Positions 18,463-27,018 of a stretch of 64,000 bases of DNA are shown in pieces (position 1 is the stretch's first letter; each line of letters opens with the position of its first letter). The stretch is taken from NCBI RefSeq assembly GCF_000235425.2, contig NZ_KI912266.1:1996088-2060087 (forward strand), read 5' to 3'. The notes beneath the pieces were generated by a model. The model saw nothing but the letters and a program-made list of their open reading frames with translations, was not told where the DNA came from and did no database searches. This DNA comes from Pseudofrankia saprophytica (lineage in GTDB: Bacteria > Actinomycetota > Actinomycetes > Frankiales > Frankiaceae). The translations under genes and the position numbers were made by a program.

Positions 18463-19586
18463 GCATCCTCGCGACCGCCGCCCGCCACTTTCCGTTGGTG
18501 CCCCAGGGCCGGCCCACCTGCCCGCCGCTGGCGGACCGGATCGCCTACCTCACCGACCAAGCCCACCAGACCCAGCGGCAGCCGACCCTCAACCGCGCCG
18601 GCCACGTGATCAACCTGGCCGCGCTCACCGCCGCCGACTGCGGCCTGCCCGATCTCGCCCGCCAGCTCTGCTGGCAGCTCATCGGCCCGTTTCTTCACCT
18701 CACCCGACCTCTGACCGGGGACGAGGCCACCTACCTCCTCGAGCCCGTCCGTAACCTCGCCCGCCTCGCCCGCCGCGCCGGCGACGCCGCACAGGCACTC
18801 ACCCGACTCGACGCCCTCGCCGACGCGGTGAACAACCACACCGACCTGATCGTCGACGGCCAGCGACTCCCGCTCGCCACCATCGAAGCCACTGCCGAGC
18901 AGCGGCAACGGCTACGCCGCTGGGCCTGGACGATCCGCCTCACCGACGCGATCCCCACCCTCACCACCCAAGGCCGCTGGGTCGACGCCTACACCTACGC
19001 CCACACCCACCGCGGCATCGGCCTACGTCTACGAGAAGGACGCCAAACCCAAATCCTCGCCCACGCCACGGCCGGTGACCTCGGCACCGCCACCAGCCTG
19101 CTCGACACCTCGACGCTCACCAGCCCCTGGGAGACCTGCACCGCCACCTGCCTACGCGCCTACCTCCACCCCGCCACGCCGGAGATGATCGCTGCGCTCA
19201 CCGGCGCAGAACACGCCCTCGACACCCTCGCCGCCGACACCCCGCACACCTACCGCATACACCTCGGCCTGGCGACCCTCGACCTCACTGCGCTCCACCA
19301 ACCCACCAAAGCCCGCCACCTCGCCACCCGACTCACCAGCACCGCCATCCAGACCGCCGACGCCTACGCCGCCCGCCTCCTTCTCGCTCGCTGCCCCCAC
19401 GACGCGCGACCCACACCCCAACAAGCCACAGCACTATGCGACCTCGTCGAGGCCGCCGGCCTCGACCTCGGCGCCCTCCCTCCCGCCTACCTAGATGCCC
19501 TGCTCACCGCAACCCGCGCCGCCCACACCACCCTCACCCAGATACTCGACCGGGCCTGTAAGAACAACGGTGTAACTCCCCTGTGA
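18459..19586 (+). CDS. Cluster-terminal hypothetical protein, 3' end replaced by IS256
   Basis: This 375-aa frame is helical and rich in Ala, Leu and Thr. Blocks such as NRAGHVINLAALTAADCGLPDLARQLCWQL and ARLARRAGDAAQALTRLDAL resemble TPR-like scaffolds found at the end of some lanthipeptide clusters; I cannot name a function. It begins at an ATGA overlap with the SpaB_C gene. Its last 12 codons belong to an IS256-family element that starts at 19552. Removing the element and one copy of the 8-bp duplication restores a frame that continues into 20984-21030 and ends at TAA 21028-21030. The native C-terminus was therefore only about five residues longer than the present product. Confidence 0.75.
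   Translation: MSILATAARHFPLVPQGRPTCPPLADRIAYLTDQAHQTQRQPTLNRAGHVINLAALTAADCGLPDLARQLCWQLIGPFLHLTRPLTGDEATYLLEPVRNLARLARRAGDAAQALTRLDALADAVNNHTDLIVDGQRLPLATIEATAEQRQRLRRWAWTIRLTDAIPTLTTQGRWVDAYTYAHTHRGIGLRLREGRQTQILAHATAGDLGTATSLLDTSTLTSPWETCTATCLRAYLHPATPEMIAALTGAEHALDTLAADTPHTYRIHLGLATLDLTALHQPTKARHLATRLTSTAIQTADAYAARLLLARCPHDARPTPQQATALCDLVEAAGLDLGALPPAYLDALLTATRAAHTTLTQILDRACKNNGVTPL
19544..19551. repeat. Left 8-bp target-site duplication of IS256
   Basis: ACTCGACC immediately before the left terminal repeat is repeated exactly at 20976-20983 after the right one. Eight-base duplications are normal for this IS family and show a recent, intact transposition event. Confidence 0.92.
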
Positions 19587-20975
19587 CACTCTGTGCATCT
19601 GTGCAGGTAGAGGAGACACCAGATGACCGACACGATGGCTGACACGGCGGCTGGGGCGATCCCGGTCAGACCGGTGGATGGCGATGGGGCGCCGGCGGGC
19701 GTGGTCGTGGACGAGGCGCTCGCGCAGAGCCTCGTGGAGAAGGCCCGGGTTGAGGGGCTGTCGCTGACGGGGCCGGGCGGGCTGCTGGGCACCCTGACGA
19801 AGATGGTCCTGGAGAAGGCCCTCGCCGCCGAGCTGAGCTCGCATCTGGGCTACGAGGCCCACGACCCGGCCGGCCGTGACGGCGGGAACTCCCGTAACGG
19901 CACTCGAACGAAGACCGTGGTCACCGAGATCGGACCGGTCGAGATCGACGTGCCCCGTGACCGTGACGGCACCTTCACCCCGACGATCGTCGCCAAGCGC
20001 CAACGCCGCCTCGGCGGGGTCGAGGACCTCGTCGTCTCGCTGGTCGCGAAGGGACTGACGACCGGCGAGGTCCAGGCGCATCTCGCCGAGATCTACGGCA
20101 CCACCGTGTCGCGCCAGCAGGTCTCGGACATCACCGACAGGGTCATCGAGGGCATGGAGGCCTGGCGCGCCCGCCCCCTGGACGCCGTCTACGCCGTCGT
20201 GTTCATCGACGCCATCATGGTGAAGATCCGCGACGGGCAGGTCGCGAACCGGCCGATCTACGCCGCGATCGGCGTCACCGCCGACGGCGAACGCGACATC
20301 CTCGGCCTCTGGGCCGGCACCGGCGGCGAAGGCGCCAAACACTGGCAGCTTGTCCTGACCGACCTGAAGAACCGCGGCGTCGCCGACGTCCTCATCCTCG
20401 TCTGCGACGGCCTGACCGGCCTACCCGACGCCGTCGCCCAGGTTTGGCCCGACACCATCGTCCAGACCTGCATCGTGCACCTGCTCCGCAACTCGTTCAG
20501 ATATGCGTCCAAGAGGGACTGGCCCGCACTCGCCCGCGACCTCAAGCCCGTCTACACCGCCCCGACCGAGGCGGCCGCGCTCGACCGGTTCGCCGACTTC
20601 TCCGCGATCTGGGAGAAGAAATACCCCGCGATCATCCGGCTCTGGGAGAACGCCTGGGCCGAGTTCGTCCCGTTCCTGCGCTTCGACGCCGAGATCCGGA
20701 CCGTCATCGCCACGACCAACGCGATCGAGTCGCTGAACTCCCGGTTCCGCCGCTCCGTCAAGGCCCGCGGCCACTTCCCCAACGAACAGGCCGCACTCAA
20801 GCACCTCTACCTCACCGTGACCAGCCTCGACCCCACCGGACGCGGCCGGGCAAAGTGGATGATCCGCTGGAAGGCACCGCTGAACGCCTTCGACCTCGCG
20901 TTCGACGGGCGCCTCACCGCCGGCCGAAAGTAGCAACTCAATAACAATCCGTTACACCGTTAACTTGACAGTCCC
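19552..20975 (+). mobile_element. IS256-family insertion sequence, complete
   Basis: The element is 1424 bp long with imperfect 25-bp terminal inverted repeats (19552-19576 and 20951-20975, about 19 of 25 positions matching, both sharing AACGGTGTAAC). One transposase gene fills it. Matching 8-bp duplications on both sides define the ends precisely. It is inserted about 15 codons before the native stop of the last lanthipeptide-cluster gene. Confidence 0.93.
19623..20933 (+). CDS. IS256-family (Mutator-type) transposase
   Basis: This 436-aa transposase has the IS256 landmarks: GNSRNGTRTKTVVTEIGPVEIDVPRDRDGTF in the N-terminal half, the first catalytic Asp in VVFIDAIMVKIRDG, the second in LILVCDGLTGLPDAV followed by QTCIVHLLRNS, and the Glu in TTNAIESLNSRFRR. 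The ATG at 19623 follows a GGAGA site. Length and motifs suggest it is active. It is read in the same direction as the interrupted lanthipeptide gene. Confidence 0.95.
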   Translation: MTDTMADTAAGAIPVRPVDGDGAPAGVVVDEALAQSLVEKARVEGLSLTGPGGLLGTLTKMVLEKALAAELSSHLGYEAHDPAGRDGGNSRNGTRTKTVVTEIGPVEIDVPRDRDGTFTPTIVAKRQRRLGGVEDLVVSLVAKGLTTGEVQAHLAEIYGTTVSRQQVSDITDRVIEGMEAWRARPLDAVYAVVFIDAIMVKIRDGQVANRPIYAAIGVTADGERDILGLWAGTGGEGAKHWQLVLTDLKNRGVADVLILVCDGLTGLPDAVAQVWPDTIVQTCIVHLLRNSFRYASKRDWPALARDLKPVYTAPTEAAALDRFADFSAIWEKKYPAIIRLWENAWAEFVPFLRFDAEIRTVIATTNAIESLNSRFRRSVKARGHFPNEQAALKHLYLTVTSLDPTGRGRAKWMIRWKAPLNAFDLAFDGRLTAGRK

Positions 20976-20983
20976 ACTCGACC
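20976..20983. repeat. Right 8-bp target-site duplication of IS256
   Basis: ACTCGACC directly after the right terminal repeat is identical to 19544-19551. The following bases to 21030 complete the displaced 3' end of the interrupted gene. Confidence 0.92.
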
Positions 20984-21219
20984 GGCCCCACCGGCCATCG
21001 GGCGCGACAGGTTCGCCGCAGAACGAGTAACCATGAGCCCTGTCGTGCCGCCGGATAGAGGCCCTTCTACGGACCGTGACCGCCGATATTGCGGACGGCG
21101 TGCGGCGGCTAGAACGAGCCGCCCGGTCTGGTCGCAGCAGCTGCGGCAGATCGATCCTGGAAGCCATCACCGCGCCGCTGGGAAACCTGACGACAGTTGG
21201 CGGGGTTCTCAGCGCCGTG

Positions 21220-21411
21220 CTACGTCGGCGTAGCGGCTCTGGCCGGGCGGCAGGCGATGATCCACTGGTCTACCTCAGCCTTGTGCCAGACGCGGCCGCC
21301 GGTCACAGCGACCGGCGGCGGGAAGCCGGGCCTGCGGGTGAGCTGGTAGCAGCGGGTACGAGACAGGCAAAGGCGTTTCATGAGGTAGCCAATGCTCACG
21401 AGCTCGCTCAT
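21220..21411 (-). CDS. Small excisionase/AlpA-like helix-turn-helix protein
   Basis: This roughly 63-aa protein starts MSELVSIGYLMKRLCLSRTR and has the MerR-like winged-helix pattern of AlpA/excisionase proteins: SxTRCYQLTRRPGFPPPVAV, then GRVWHKAEVDQWI. Such proteins usually sit beside an integrase in integrative elements; no integrase is adjacent here, so it is probably a leftover of a lost element. An in-frame start at 21438 adds nine residues, and neither start has a strong ribosome site. Confidence 0.6.
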   Translation of the reverse strand: MSELVSIGYLMKRLCLSRTRCYQLTRRPGFPPPVAVTGGRVWHKAEVDQWIIACRPARAATPT

Positions 21412-21570
21412 GACACAGCACGCTACCTGCCGGGTCATGCAGTGTCAACTCATACAGTGCTGGGTCAGACAGATGATGTGCGGTCGGATGAGTGGCGGGT
21501 TCATTCCGGCTGGCATGGTCGATTCGTCTGGCCGGCCTTGAGGTGGGTGCCGGACTCGGATCATGACCGT

Positions 21571-21866
21571 CACGCCGCCGGATTCGCTGTCGCGGCGGGG
21601 GACGTGGCCGGGGCGGCCAGCGCGTACGAGGCGCTGCTCGCCGACTGCCTGCGGGTCCTGGGCGCCGACGACCCGCGCACCCTGACCACTCGGGGCAACC
21701 TGGCCTCCTGGCGAGGACGCGCGGGGGACGTGGCCGGGGCGGTCGCTACGTTCGAGGCGCTGCTGGCTGACCGGCTGCGGGTGCTCGGCCCCGACCACCC
21801 GGACACCCTGGCCACCCGGAACAGCCTGGCCACCTGGCAAGGACGCGCGGGGGATGCGGCCAAAGG
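21571..21866 (+). pseudogene. Fragment of a tetratricopeptide-repeat protein
   Basis: About 95 codons encode two kinesin-light-chain-type TPR units (AYEALLADCLRVLGADDPRTL, then TFEALLADRLRVLGPDHPDTL, each followed by a NLASW or SLATW helix). The reading frame outside this block has no TPR character, and no start or ATPase domain precedes it. It is a remnant of a larger gene, perhaps another NB-ARC/TPR protein like those later in the window. Confidence 0.6.
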
Positions 21867-22054
21867 CGGCCGCGCGATTCGCGCTGGCCACCGACCCTCG
21901 GTGTGGATCACTCTACTGAGTAATGGTCTGTTATCCGGTAAGTCGCCGGACGTAAAGACAATCTGCGGTGATCCGGGCAGGCTCGTGGGAGGCGTGTCCA
22001 GGCGGTCGTCAGCCGGTCGTGTCGGTTGGCTTTGATTAAGCCAACCGACACCGC

Positions 22055-22285
22055 TCACCGGTTCGCGAGCCGACGCTGCAGCTCCACATGCCGGAACTGG
22101 TACGCCGCTCCGGCCTGGCGCAGCACGCCGCGGTTCTCGTGGGCGTCGGCCAGGAACGCCATCAGGTCGCGGGGAAGCCGGCCACGCGCGGCAAGCCAAG
22201 CCCGGGTCAGCACGAACATCCTCCACGGCGTTTCAAGGAGCCCGACCACGAACCCGCCTCCGAGCCCTCTAGGGCTTGCGGGCAA
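22055..22285 (-). pseudogene. C-terminal fragment of a NACHT protein
   Basis: The last 55 or so residues (LPRDLMAFLADAHENRGVLR, then AYQFRHVELQRRLANR) are nearly the same as the C-terminus of the EAD1-NACHT protein at 35076-37358. The ATPase and membrane parts are absent. This is the tail of a second, deleted copy of that gene. It overlaps the 3' end of the methyltransferase gene by 17 bases. Confidence 0.75.
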
Positions 22286-22916
22286 GGATCTGGATACCCG
22301 TCGACTCGTGCCCGTTCATGGTGGCAACCGTTATCTGGTGGGTGCGGACCGTTTCGAACCCGGCGAGCAGGGTGGAAAGCCACGCGCGGGAGTGATGGCG
22401 GCAGACCGCGCCGTCGCTCGTTTCGAACACACCGTAGCTGCCGCCATGGTGGTCGGCGTAGCGGCCATAGCGGCGGCGGTTGCGTTCGTCGTCCTGCAAC
22501 AGATAGTCGCTGATGTAAAGGACTCCGCCTGTCCTGAGCAGGCGGTGCAGCTCAGTGATCAACCGGTGTTGCGCGGCGTCGCCTGGAACGCAGGTCAGCA
22601 CGGCGAAGAGCAGGACCGCGTCGAAGCCGGCGTCGGGGAAAGGCGCGAGCGGTGGCGTATCCAGGACGGCAAAGCGCGTGACGGGGTGCGTGCCGCGCGC
22701 TCGTTCGATCATTTCTGGCGAGGTGTCGGCGCCGGTGAGGTTGTCGAAGCCGTGCTGTTCGAGCTCCGCCAGGACGCGGCCGTAGCCGCATCCGTAGTCG
22801 AGGATCGCGGCGTGCCTGCTGATCCCGTCGAGCCAGCGCGGATCGAGCGGGTGGGTGAACGTCTTCGTGGCCGCGGCGGCATCCCAGTAGGGAACCTGGC
22901 TGTCGAGGTCGGACAT
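22269..22916 (-). CDS. Class I SAM-dependent methyltransferase
   Basis: This 215-aa small-molecule methyltransferase shows motif I as ILDYGCGYGRVLAELEQHG, the acidic residue in LTGADTSPEMIERAR, and motifs for strands 4-5 in FDAVLLFAVLTCV and LLRTGGVLYISDYLL. The frame continues upstream to 23162, but that part is a Pro/Ser-rich shadow; the ATG at 22916 has AGGGAG upstream and begins with MSDLDSQVPYWD, typical of the family. The substrate is unknown. The oxidoreductase gene lies about 150 bases upstream on the same strand and may be co-transcribed. Confidence 0.87.
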   Translation of the reverse strand: MSDLDSQVPYWDAAAATKTFTHPLDPRWLDGISRHAAILDYGCGYGRVLAELEQHGFDNLTGADTSPEMIERARGTHPVTRFAVLDTPPLAPFPDAGFDAVLLFAVLTCVPGDAAQHRLITELHRLLRTGGVLYISDYLLQDDERNRRRYGRYADHHGGSYGVFETSDGAVCRHHSRAWLSTLLAGFETVRTHQITVATMNGHESTGIQILARKP

Positions 22917-23067
22917 GGCGGGGCTGCTCCCTGGAGGTGTGGCCTTAGCCGATGGCGGTGAGCTCGGGTCCTGGTCTGGGTCGCATTCCTGGTGATCCGG
23001 GGTCGGGCGTTCGCGGAAGGCGATGGGTGTGTCATAGCTGGGCGGCGGGTTGGGTGGTACCGCCCGG

Positions 23068-23838
23068 TCAGGAGCTGGCCGGGCGGGGCCAGCGGCCGAA
23101 CTGTTGGGCGGCGGCGTCGCCGAAGCCGGCTGGTTCTCCCGCCTCGGCGAACGTGCGGGCAATCTGGCGCATCTCCTCCTCCCAACGCCACCCCTTGTGG
23201 GCTGCCGCGTCGAGCGCGGCGGCGTGGCGGGTGCCGAGCTCGGGCTGGGAGCGGGCCCACTCCGCCGCTAGCGCTTCGTCGACCCCGTAGTGCTTCGCGA
23301 CGCCGCGGGCGCTGATCAGGAGAGCCGTGGTGATTTTGGTCCACGCCGCGTAGGTCATCTTCAGTGCCGACGCGGCCGTGTGATCGCCGTAAAGCACAAC
23401 GGCTTCGACGCGGGTGTCGCGGAAGAGCGCGGCCACCTCCTCGGCTCGGTCCCCGGACAGGAACAGGCGGGTGGTCCCGGGTCGCTCCGGTGGCGGCCCG
23501 ATGATCCCGCCGTCGACGTAGGCGGCTCCGTGGGCGTGGACCACCGCGGCGACCTCGGAGGCGGTGCCCGGGCTGATCGCGTTGGCGTCCACGTACAACC
23601 CGGAGAAGCCGGCAACCGTCCGGGCGGTCTCCACCGCGGCGGCGGGCGGGCAGATGGACAGGACGACGTCGCGGTCGCGCAGGTCGACTGATGCGCGCAT
23701 CCCGGCGGCGTCCGCGCGACGGCGCGTGCTCTCGCTTCGTTCGGCGCGCAGCCAGGTCACGTCGTGGCCGGAGTCGACGATCGCCCGGCCCACCGCCGCG
23801 CCCATCTGCCCCGGGTGAAGAATCGCGATGCGGCTCAT
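23068..23838 (-). CDS. NAD(P)-binding oxidoreductase (6-phosphogluconate dehydrogenase-like)
   Basis: This 256-aa protein belongs to the beta-hydroxyacid dehydrogenase / 6-phosphogluconate dehydrogenase superfamily. The Rossmann start is ILHPGQMGAAVGRAIVDSGHDV, followed by DVVLSICPP and LYVDANAISPGT. A C-terminal helical domain of the DUF1932 type contains KMTYAAWTKITTALL. The substrate is unknown; reduction of a beta-hydroxy or imine compound is the family role. The ATG start at 23838 gives the usual short N-terminus. Confidence 0.82.
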   Translation of the reverse strand: MSRIAILHPGQMGAAVGRAIVDSGHDVTWLRAERSESTRRRADAAGMRASVDLRDRDVVLSICPPAAAVETARTVAGFSGLYVDANAISPGTASEVAAVVHAHGAAYVDGGIIGPPPERPGTTRLFLSGDRAEEVAALFRDTRVEAVVLYGDHTAASALKMTYAAWTKITTALLISARGVAKHYGVDEALAAEWARSQPELGTRHAAALDAAAHKGWRWEEEMRQIARTFAEAGEPAGFGDAAAQQFGRWPRPASS

Positions 23839-23892
23839 CAGAGCATCATCCGTCGTCGGTCACCGCCCGTGCGCCCGCCATCAGGCTGGCAC

Positions 23893-24010
23893 TCAGTGCG
23901 CGAGCGGTGCGGACGAGTGCGCGAAGCTCGCGCGATAGGCGCTAGGGGACACGCCGATTCGCCTGACGAAATGCTGGCGGAGTGACTCGGCCGAACCCAG
24001 GCTGGCTTCT
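23893..24010 (-). pseudogene. C-terminal fragment of an AraC/GlxA-type regulator
   Basis: The last 30 residues of the frame (LGSAESLRQHFVRRIGVSPS, then AYRASFAHS) match the second helix-turn-helix of AraC-family regulators. Nothing upstream in frame resembles the rest of such a protein, so only the tail remains. Confidence 0.6.
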
Positions 24011-24075
24011 CCAGGTTCCTCTGGCCCCACCTTCCGACGAGACGTGGCTCCACCCTCCTTGATCGGGAAGTGAGT

Positions 24076-24283
24076 TCCGACGAGATCTGGCCCCACCCGT
24101 GCCGTGCCAGGGCTGGGGCAGAGTTCCCCGGCCTCCTCGTAGCTGCTGATCAGGTCCTCGACGAAGGCGCAGGTCCAGGTGGAGCGCCCGCAGCGAAGCG
24201 AGGACGAACGACCTGGACCTGCGGCGAGCGAGGACCGCACTCGCCAGCGAGGAGGGCTCCGGGTGGGGCCAGATCTCGTCGGA
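24076..24283. repeat. Nested inverted-repeat unit, MITE-like
   Basis: Perfect 24-bp arms at 24076-24099 and 24260-24283 face each other. Inside them a 13-bp stem (24168-24180 with 24211-24223, core GCAGGTCCAGGT) forms another palindrome. A diverged copy of the arm lies at 24033-24056. No gene is inside. The arrangement resembles a non-autonomous transposable unit or overlapping IS ends, but no target duplication was found. Confidence 0.55.
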
Positions 24284-24770
24284 GATCAAGGCTGGCTACG
24301 TCGGTGAGAACGAGCACCGAATGTCGATGACGCCGAGCACCAGTCGATCTTGGGTGCGCGGTCGAGATGTCGGTGGGTTCAAGCACCAGTCTCGACGAGC
24401 CGAGCCAACGTTCCGCTGGAGCTGGCTCGGCGGCGGGCGCACGGAGCGCCTCTGCTACGGGCAAAGGCGCGCCAAGGAGAGGCCCGAGCGGCTTGACGTC
24501 GTAGGCCGCGGCGGTCGTGGCGCTCGATCTCATCGACACGGCAACGCCGCCGGCATCCCGTGGTGCTCAACTTCGGCTACCGACGATGCTCGGTGCCGTC
24601 GACAGAACCACGGAGCAACCTGACCTACTGGCAGGCGGGAGCCGCAGTGTCCGGTATCGAACGTTCGTGACACACGAAGATCTGAAGCGTGTCGCCGCAG
24701 GTCGGCCGTGTAACGCGAGCCGTGTACGCGTCTATGTCACGCACACCCCCGTTCACGTTACGATCCGATC
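24284..24770. other. Non-coding stretch before the resolvase remnant
   Basis: No supported gene lies here. The last 80 bases before the resolvase start contain short related motifs (CGTGTAACGCG, CGTGTACGCG, TGTCACGCACAC) that could be remnants of a resolution site or promoter; this is only suggestive. Confidence 0.35.
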
Positions 24771-25327
24771 ATGCGCGTCGGCTATGGACGGGTCTCCACC
24801 CGCGGCCAGCACCCCGATGCCCAACATGACGCTCTCCAGTCCGCCGGCTGCGACGAGATCTTCATCGACAAGGCCTCTGCAAGCTCGCCCGCCGTCCTGA
24901 GCTCGACAAAGCGCTGCTGAGCGCCAACCGGGCCGGCGACCAGCTCGTCGTCACCAAGCTCGACCGGCTCGGCCGCTCCCTGGAGCACCTCCTCGAACTG
25001 TCCGCCGATCTGCATGCCCGCGGCGTCCAATTGGTCGTGCTTGACCAGGGCATCGATACCTCCGCCGCGATTGGCCGGATGTTCTTCCAGATCCTCGGCG
25101 CGATCGCCCAGTTCGAGCACGCGCTGATGTCCGAGCGAACGAGGGACGGCCTCGCGGCCGCCCGCGGCCGTACCGGCGGGCAGAAGCCCAAGCTCGGCCC
25201 CCGCCAGGTGCAGCTGGCACGGGAGATGTACGACTCCGGCGACTACACCGTCCAGCAGATCGCCGACGAGTTCGGCGTCACCCGCCCCACCATCTACCGA
25301 CATCTCACCGCCGCGTCGGCCACGTAG
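24771..25327 (+). pseudogene. Serine resolvase/invertase with a one-base deletion
   Basis: Two frames joined at about 24885 give a 185-aa small serine recombinase. The first holds [13 protein letters not shown] with the nucleophile Ser9 and ends in IFIDKAS. The second continues [60 protein letters not shown] and the C-terminal [23 protein letters not shown]. Adding one G to TCTGCAAG (to read Ser-Gly-Lys) restores a continuous frame, so a single deletion, or a sequencing error, explains the break. All catalytic residues are otherwise present. Confidence 0.85.
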
Positions 25328-25620
25328 TTACTGGTGAGTCGCATTTCCTCTGGTGCGATGTCCTTAACGGCAGCCCGACGCCCCGCTCGTTTTCGATCTT
25401 CAGTCGATCGTCGTAACCGCGGTGCGCCTGATGTCCGGGAAGTGGGCCCTCCCGGACATCAGAAGCATGCTGGCCATGGGCGGCCGTGTCCTCGCGTGGC
25501 GGCCCTACGCACAGTTCCGAGACATCCGCTCGCCACGGATCTGACTTGCCATTGGAGTCGGGGTCATCGCGGCACACTTGGCCGCATGCCTGCCCGCGTC
25601 GTCCCGTCGCACCGACCACC

Positions 25621-25680
25621 GTTTTGGGGCCATGCCGAGATGGCCTGGGCGGTGGCGGTGACGCCGGATGGTCGGCAGAT
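25621..25680 (+). pseudogene. WD40-protein fragment left of IS3 insertion
   Basis: These bases encode a piece of a WD40 unit (GHAEMAWAVAVTPDGRQI) that continues after the IS3 element at 27019. Upstream similarity is lost at about 25620, so the 5' part of the gene is gone as well. Confidence 0.65.
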
Positions 25681-25732
25681 TGTCCCGCTCCGGGTTTGAT
25701 GGAGGCAGTCAAACCGGGAGGAAGCGGACGAC

Positions 25733-26047
25733 ATGGCGGCGCCGAGGAAGTACCCCGACGAGCTGCGGGAGCGGGCGGTCCGGATGGTGCTGGACGCGAG
25801 GGCCAGCGGCGGTGGGACGGGCGCGTGCGCGAGGGTTGGCCAGCAGCTCGGGATCAACCGGGAGACCCTGCGTACCTGGGTGGCCCAGGCCGAGATCGAT
25901 GAGGGCACCAGGGCCGGCGTGCCGACCGACGTCGCGGCGCGCCTGGCCGAGCTGGAGCGGGAGAACCGGGAGTTGCGGCGGGCGAACGAGATTTTGAAGT
26001 CGGCGTCGGCTTTCTTCGCGGCGGAGCTCGACCGCCCGCGCCGGTAG
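25733..26047 (+). CDS. IS3-family transposase OrfA
   Basis: This 104-aa protein has an N-terminal helix-turn-helix (YPDELRERAVRMVLDARASG, then GINRETLRTWVAQAEID) and a leucine-zipper-like coiled coil (LAELERENRELRRANEILKS) for multimerisation. The C-terminus ASAFFAAELDRPRR is standard. In this family a -1 ribosomal frameshift near the 3' end fuses OrfA to OrfB; the orfB frame lies one base back and is open across the orfA stop. Confidence 0.92.
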   Translation: MAAPRKYPDELRERAVRMVLDARASGGGTGACARVGQQLGINRETLRTWVAQAEIDEGTRAGVPTDVAARLAELERENRELRRANEILKSASAFFAAELDRPRR

Positions 26048-26103
26048 TCGTCGACTATGTCGATAGGCACAAGGAGCGGTTCGGGGTCGAGCCGATCTGT
26101 GCC

Positions 26104-26985
26104 GTGCTCAAGGATGCCGGTATCCAGATCGCCCCGAGCACCTACTACGCCTCGAAGAAACGGTTGCCGTCGCGACGGGCGGCTACCGATGCCGAGACCT
26201 TGAAGGAGATAGAACGGATACACGCCGATAACTACGGCGTCTACGGCGTGCGGAAAGTTTACGCGCAGCTGGCCCGTGAGGGCGGGGTCGGCGGTCGACA
26301 CATCGCGCGCTGCACGGTGGCTCGTCTCATGCGCCAGACTGGCCTGCGGGGCGTGTCGCGGCTGCGGGCGCCGCGGACGACGGTGCGGGCCAAGGGGCCG
26401 GACACCCGTCCTGACCTGGTGAGACGCAAGTTCACCACGGCGGCGCCGAACAGCTTGTGGGTCGCTGACATCACCTACATCCGCACGTTCTCCGGCTGGG
26501 TGTACGCGGCGTTCGTCCTCGACGTCTTCTCCCGAAGAATCGTCGGCTGGCAGCTTTCCAGGAACCTCTACAAGGAGTTGGCGATCGACGCGCTGAACAT
26601 GGCGGTCTGGACCCGCCGGCGCGTCGGCGCCGACCTGGCGAAGCTCATTCACCATTCCGACAGGGGCTCGCAGTATATCTCGATCAAGTACACCGAGACG
26701 CTCGGCGAGGTCGAGGCGGTCGCCTCGGTCGGTTCCGCCGGTGATTCCTACGACAACGCGATGGCCGAGGCGTTCAACTCGCTGTTCAAGGCCGAACTGA
26801 TCCGTAACAAGGGACCGTGGACCGGCCACTCCGATCTCGAGGTCGCGGTCGCGGAGTACATCGACTGGTACAACCACCGCCGGCTACACGGCGAGATCGG
26901 CCTGGTCCCACCCACCGAGCACGAGGCCGCCTGGGCGGCCAACCAGACACACCAGTCAGACGCCCGGCAGCCCGCCGGCGCGTGA
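26104..26985 (+). CDS. IS3-family transposase OrfB (integrase core)
   Basis: This frame encodes the rve-type catalytic domain. The DDE residues appear in WVADITYIRTF (D), IHHSDRGSQYIS (D) and YDNAMAEAFNSLFKAE (E), and WYNHRRLHGEIG ends the domain. The GTG at 26104 is the first start, but the frame is open back to at least 26041 with family-like sequence (VDYVDRHKERFGVEPI), so the natural product is probably an OrfAB fusion made by -1 frameshifting. No residue is missing and the element appears active. Confidence 0.92.
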   Translation: MLKDAGIQIAPSTYYASKKRLPSRRAATDAETLKEIERIHADNYGVYGVRKVYAQLAREGGVGGRHIARCTVARLMRQTGLRGVSRLRAPRTTVRAKGPDTRPDLVRRKFTTAAPNSLWVADITYIRTFSGWVYAAFVLDVFSRRIVGWQLSRNLYKELAIDALNMAVWTRRRVGADLAKLIHHSDRGSQYISIKYTETLGEVEAVASVGSAGDSYDNAMAEAFNSLFKAELIRNKGPWTGHSDLEVAVAEYIDWYNHRRLHGEIGLVPPTEHEAAWAANQTHQSDARQPAGA

Positions 26986-27018
26986 CAACTCAGCCTCCAC
27001 CAAACCCGGCGCTTGACA

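Larger units (their letters stand above)
25681..27018 (+). mobile_element. IS3-family insertion sequence, complete
   Basis: The element is about 1338 bp with imperfect 26-bp terminal inverted repeats sharing the core CGGGTTTG-TGGAGGC. It is bounded by TGTC and GACA ends and by a 3-bp GAT duplication (25678-25680 and 27019-27021). It contains overlapping orfA and orfB, the usual IS3 design. It is inserted within a WD40-repeat gene whose two halves flank it in the same frame. Confidence 0.85.

Noticed and set aside
19623..20933. IS256 transposase considered part of the lanthipeptide cluster
   Set aside because: Terminal repeats and 8-bp target duplications show that it is a later insertion.
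25564..26877. 437-codon minus-strand frame across the IS3 element
   Set aside because: It is antisense to orfA/orfB, which have full DDE motifs; no recognisable domain is present on the minus strand.
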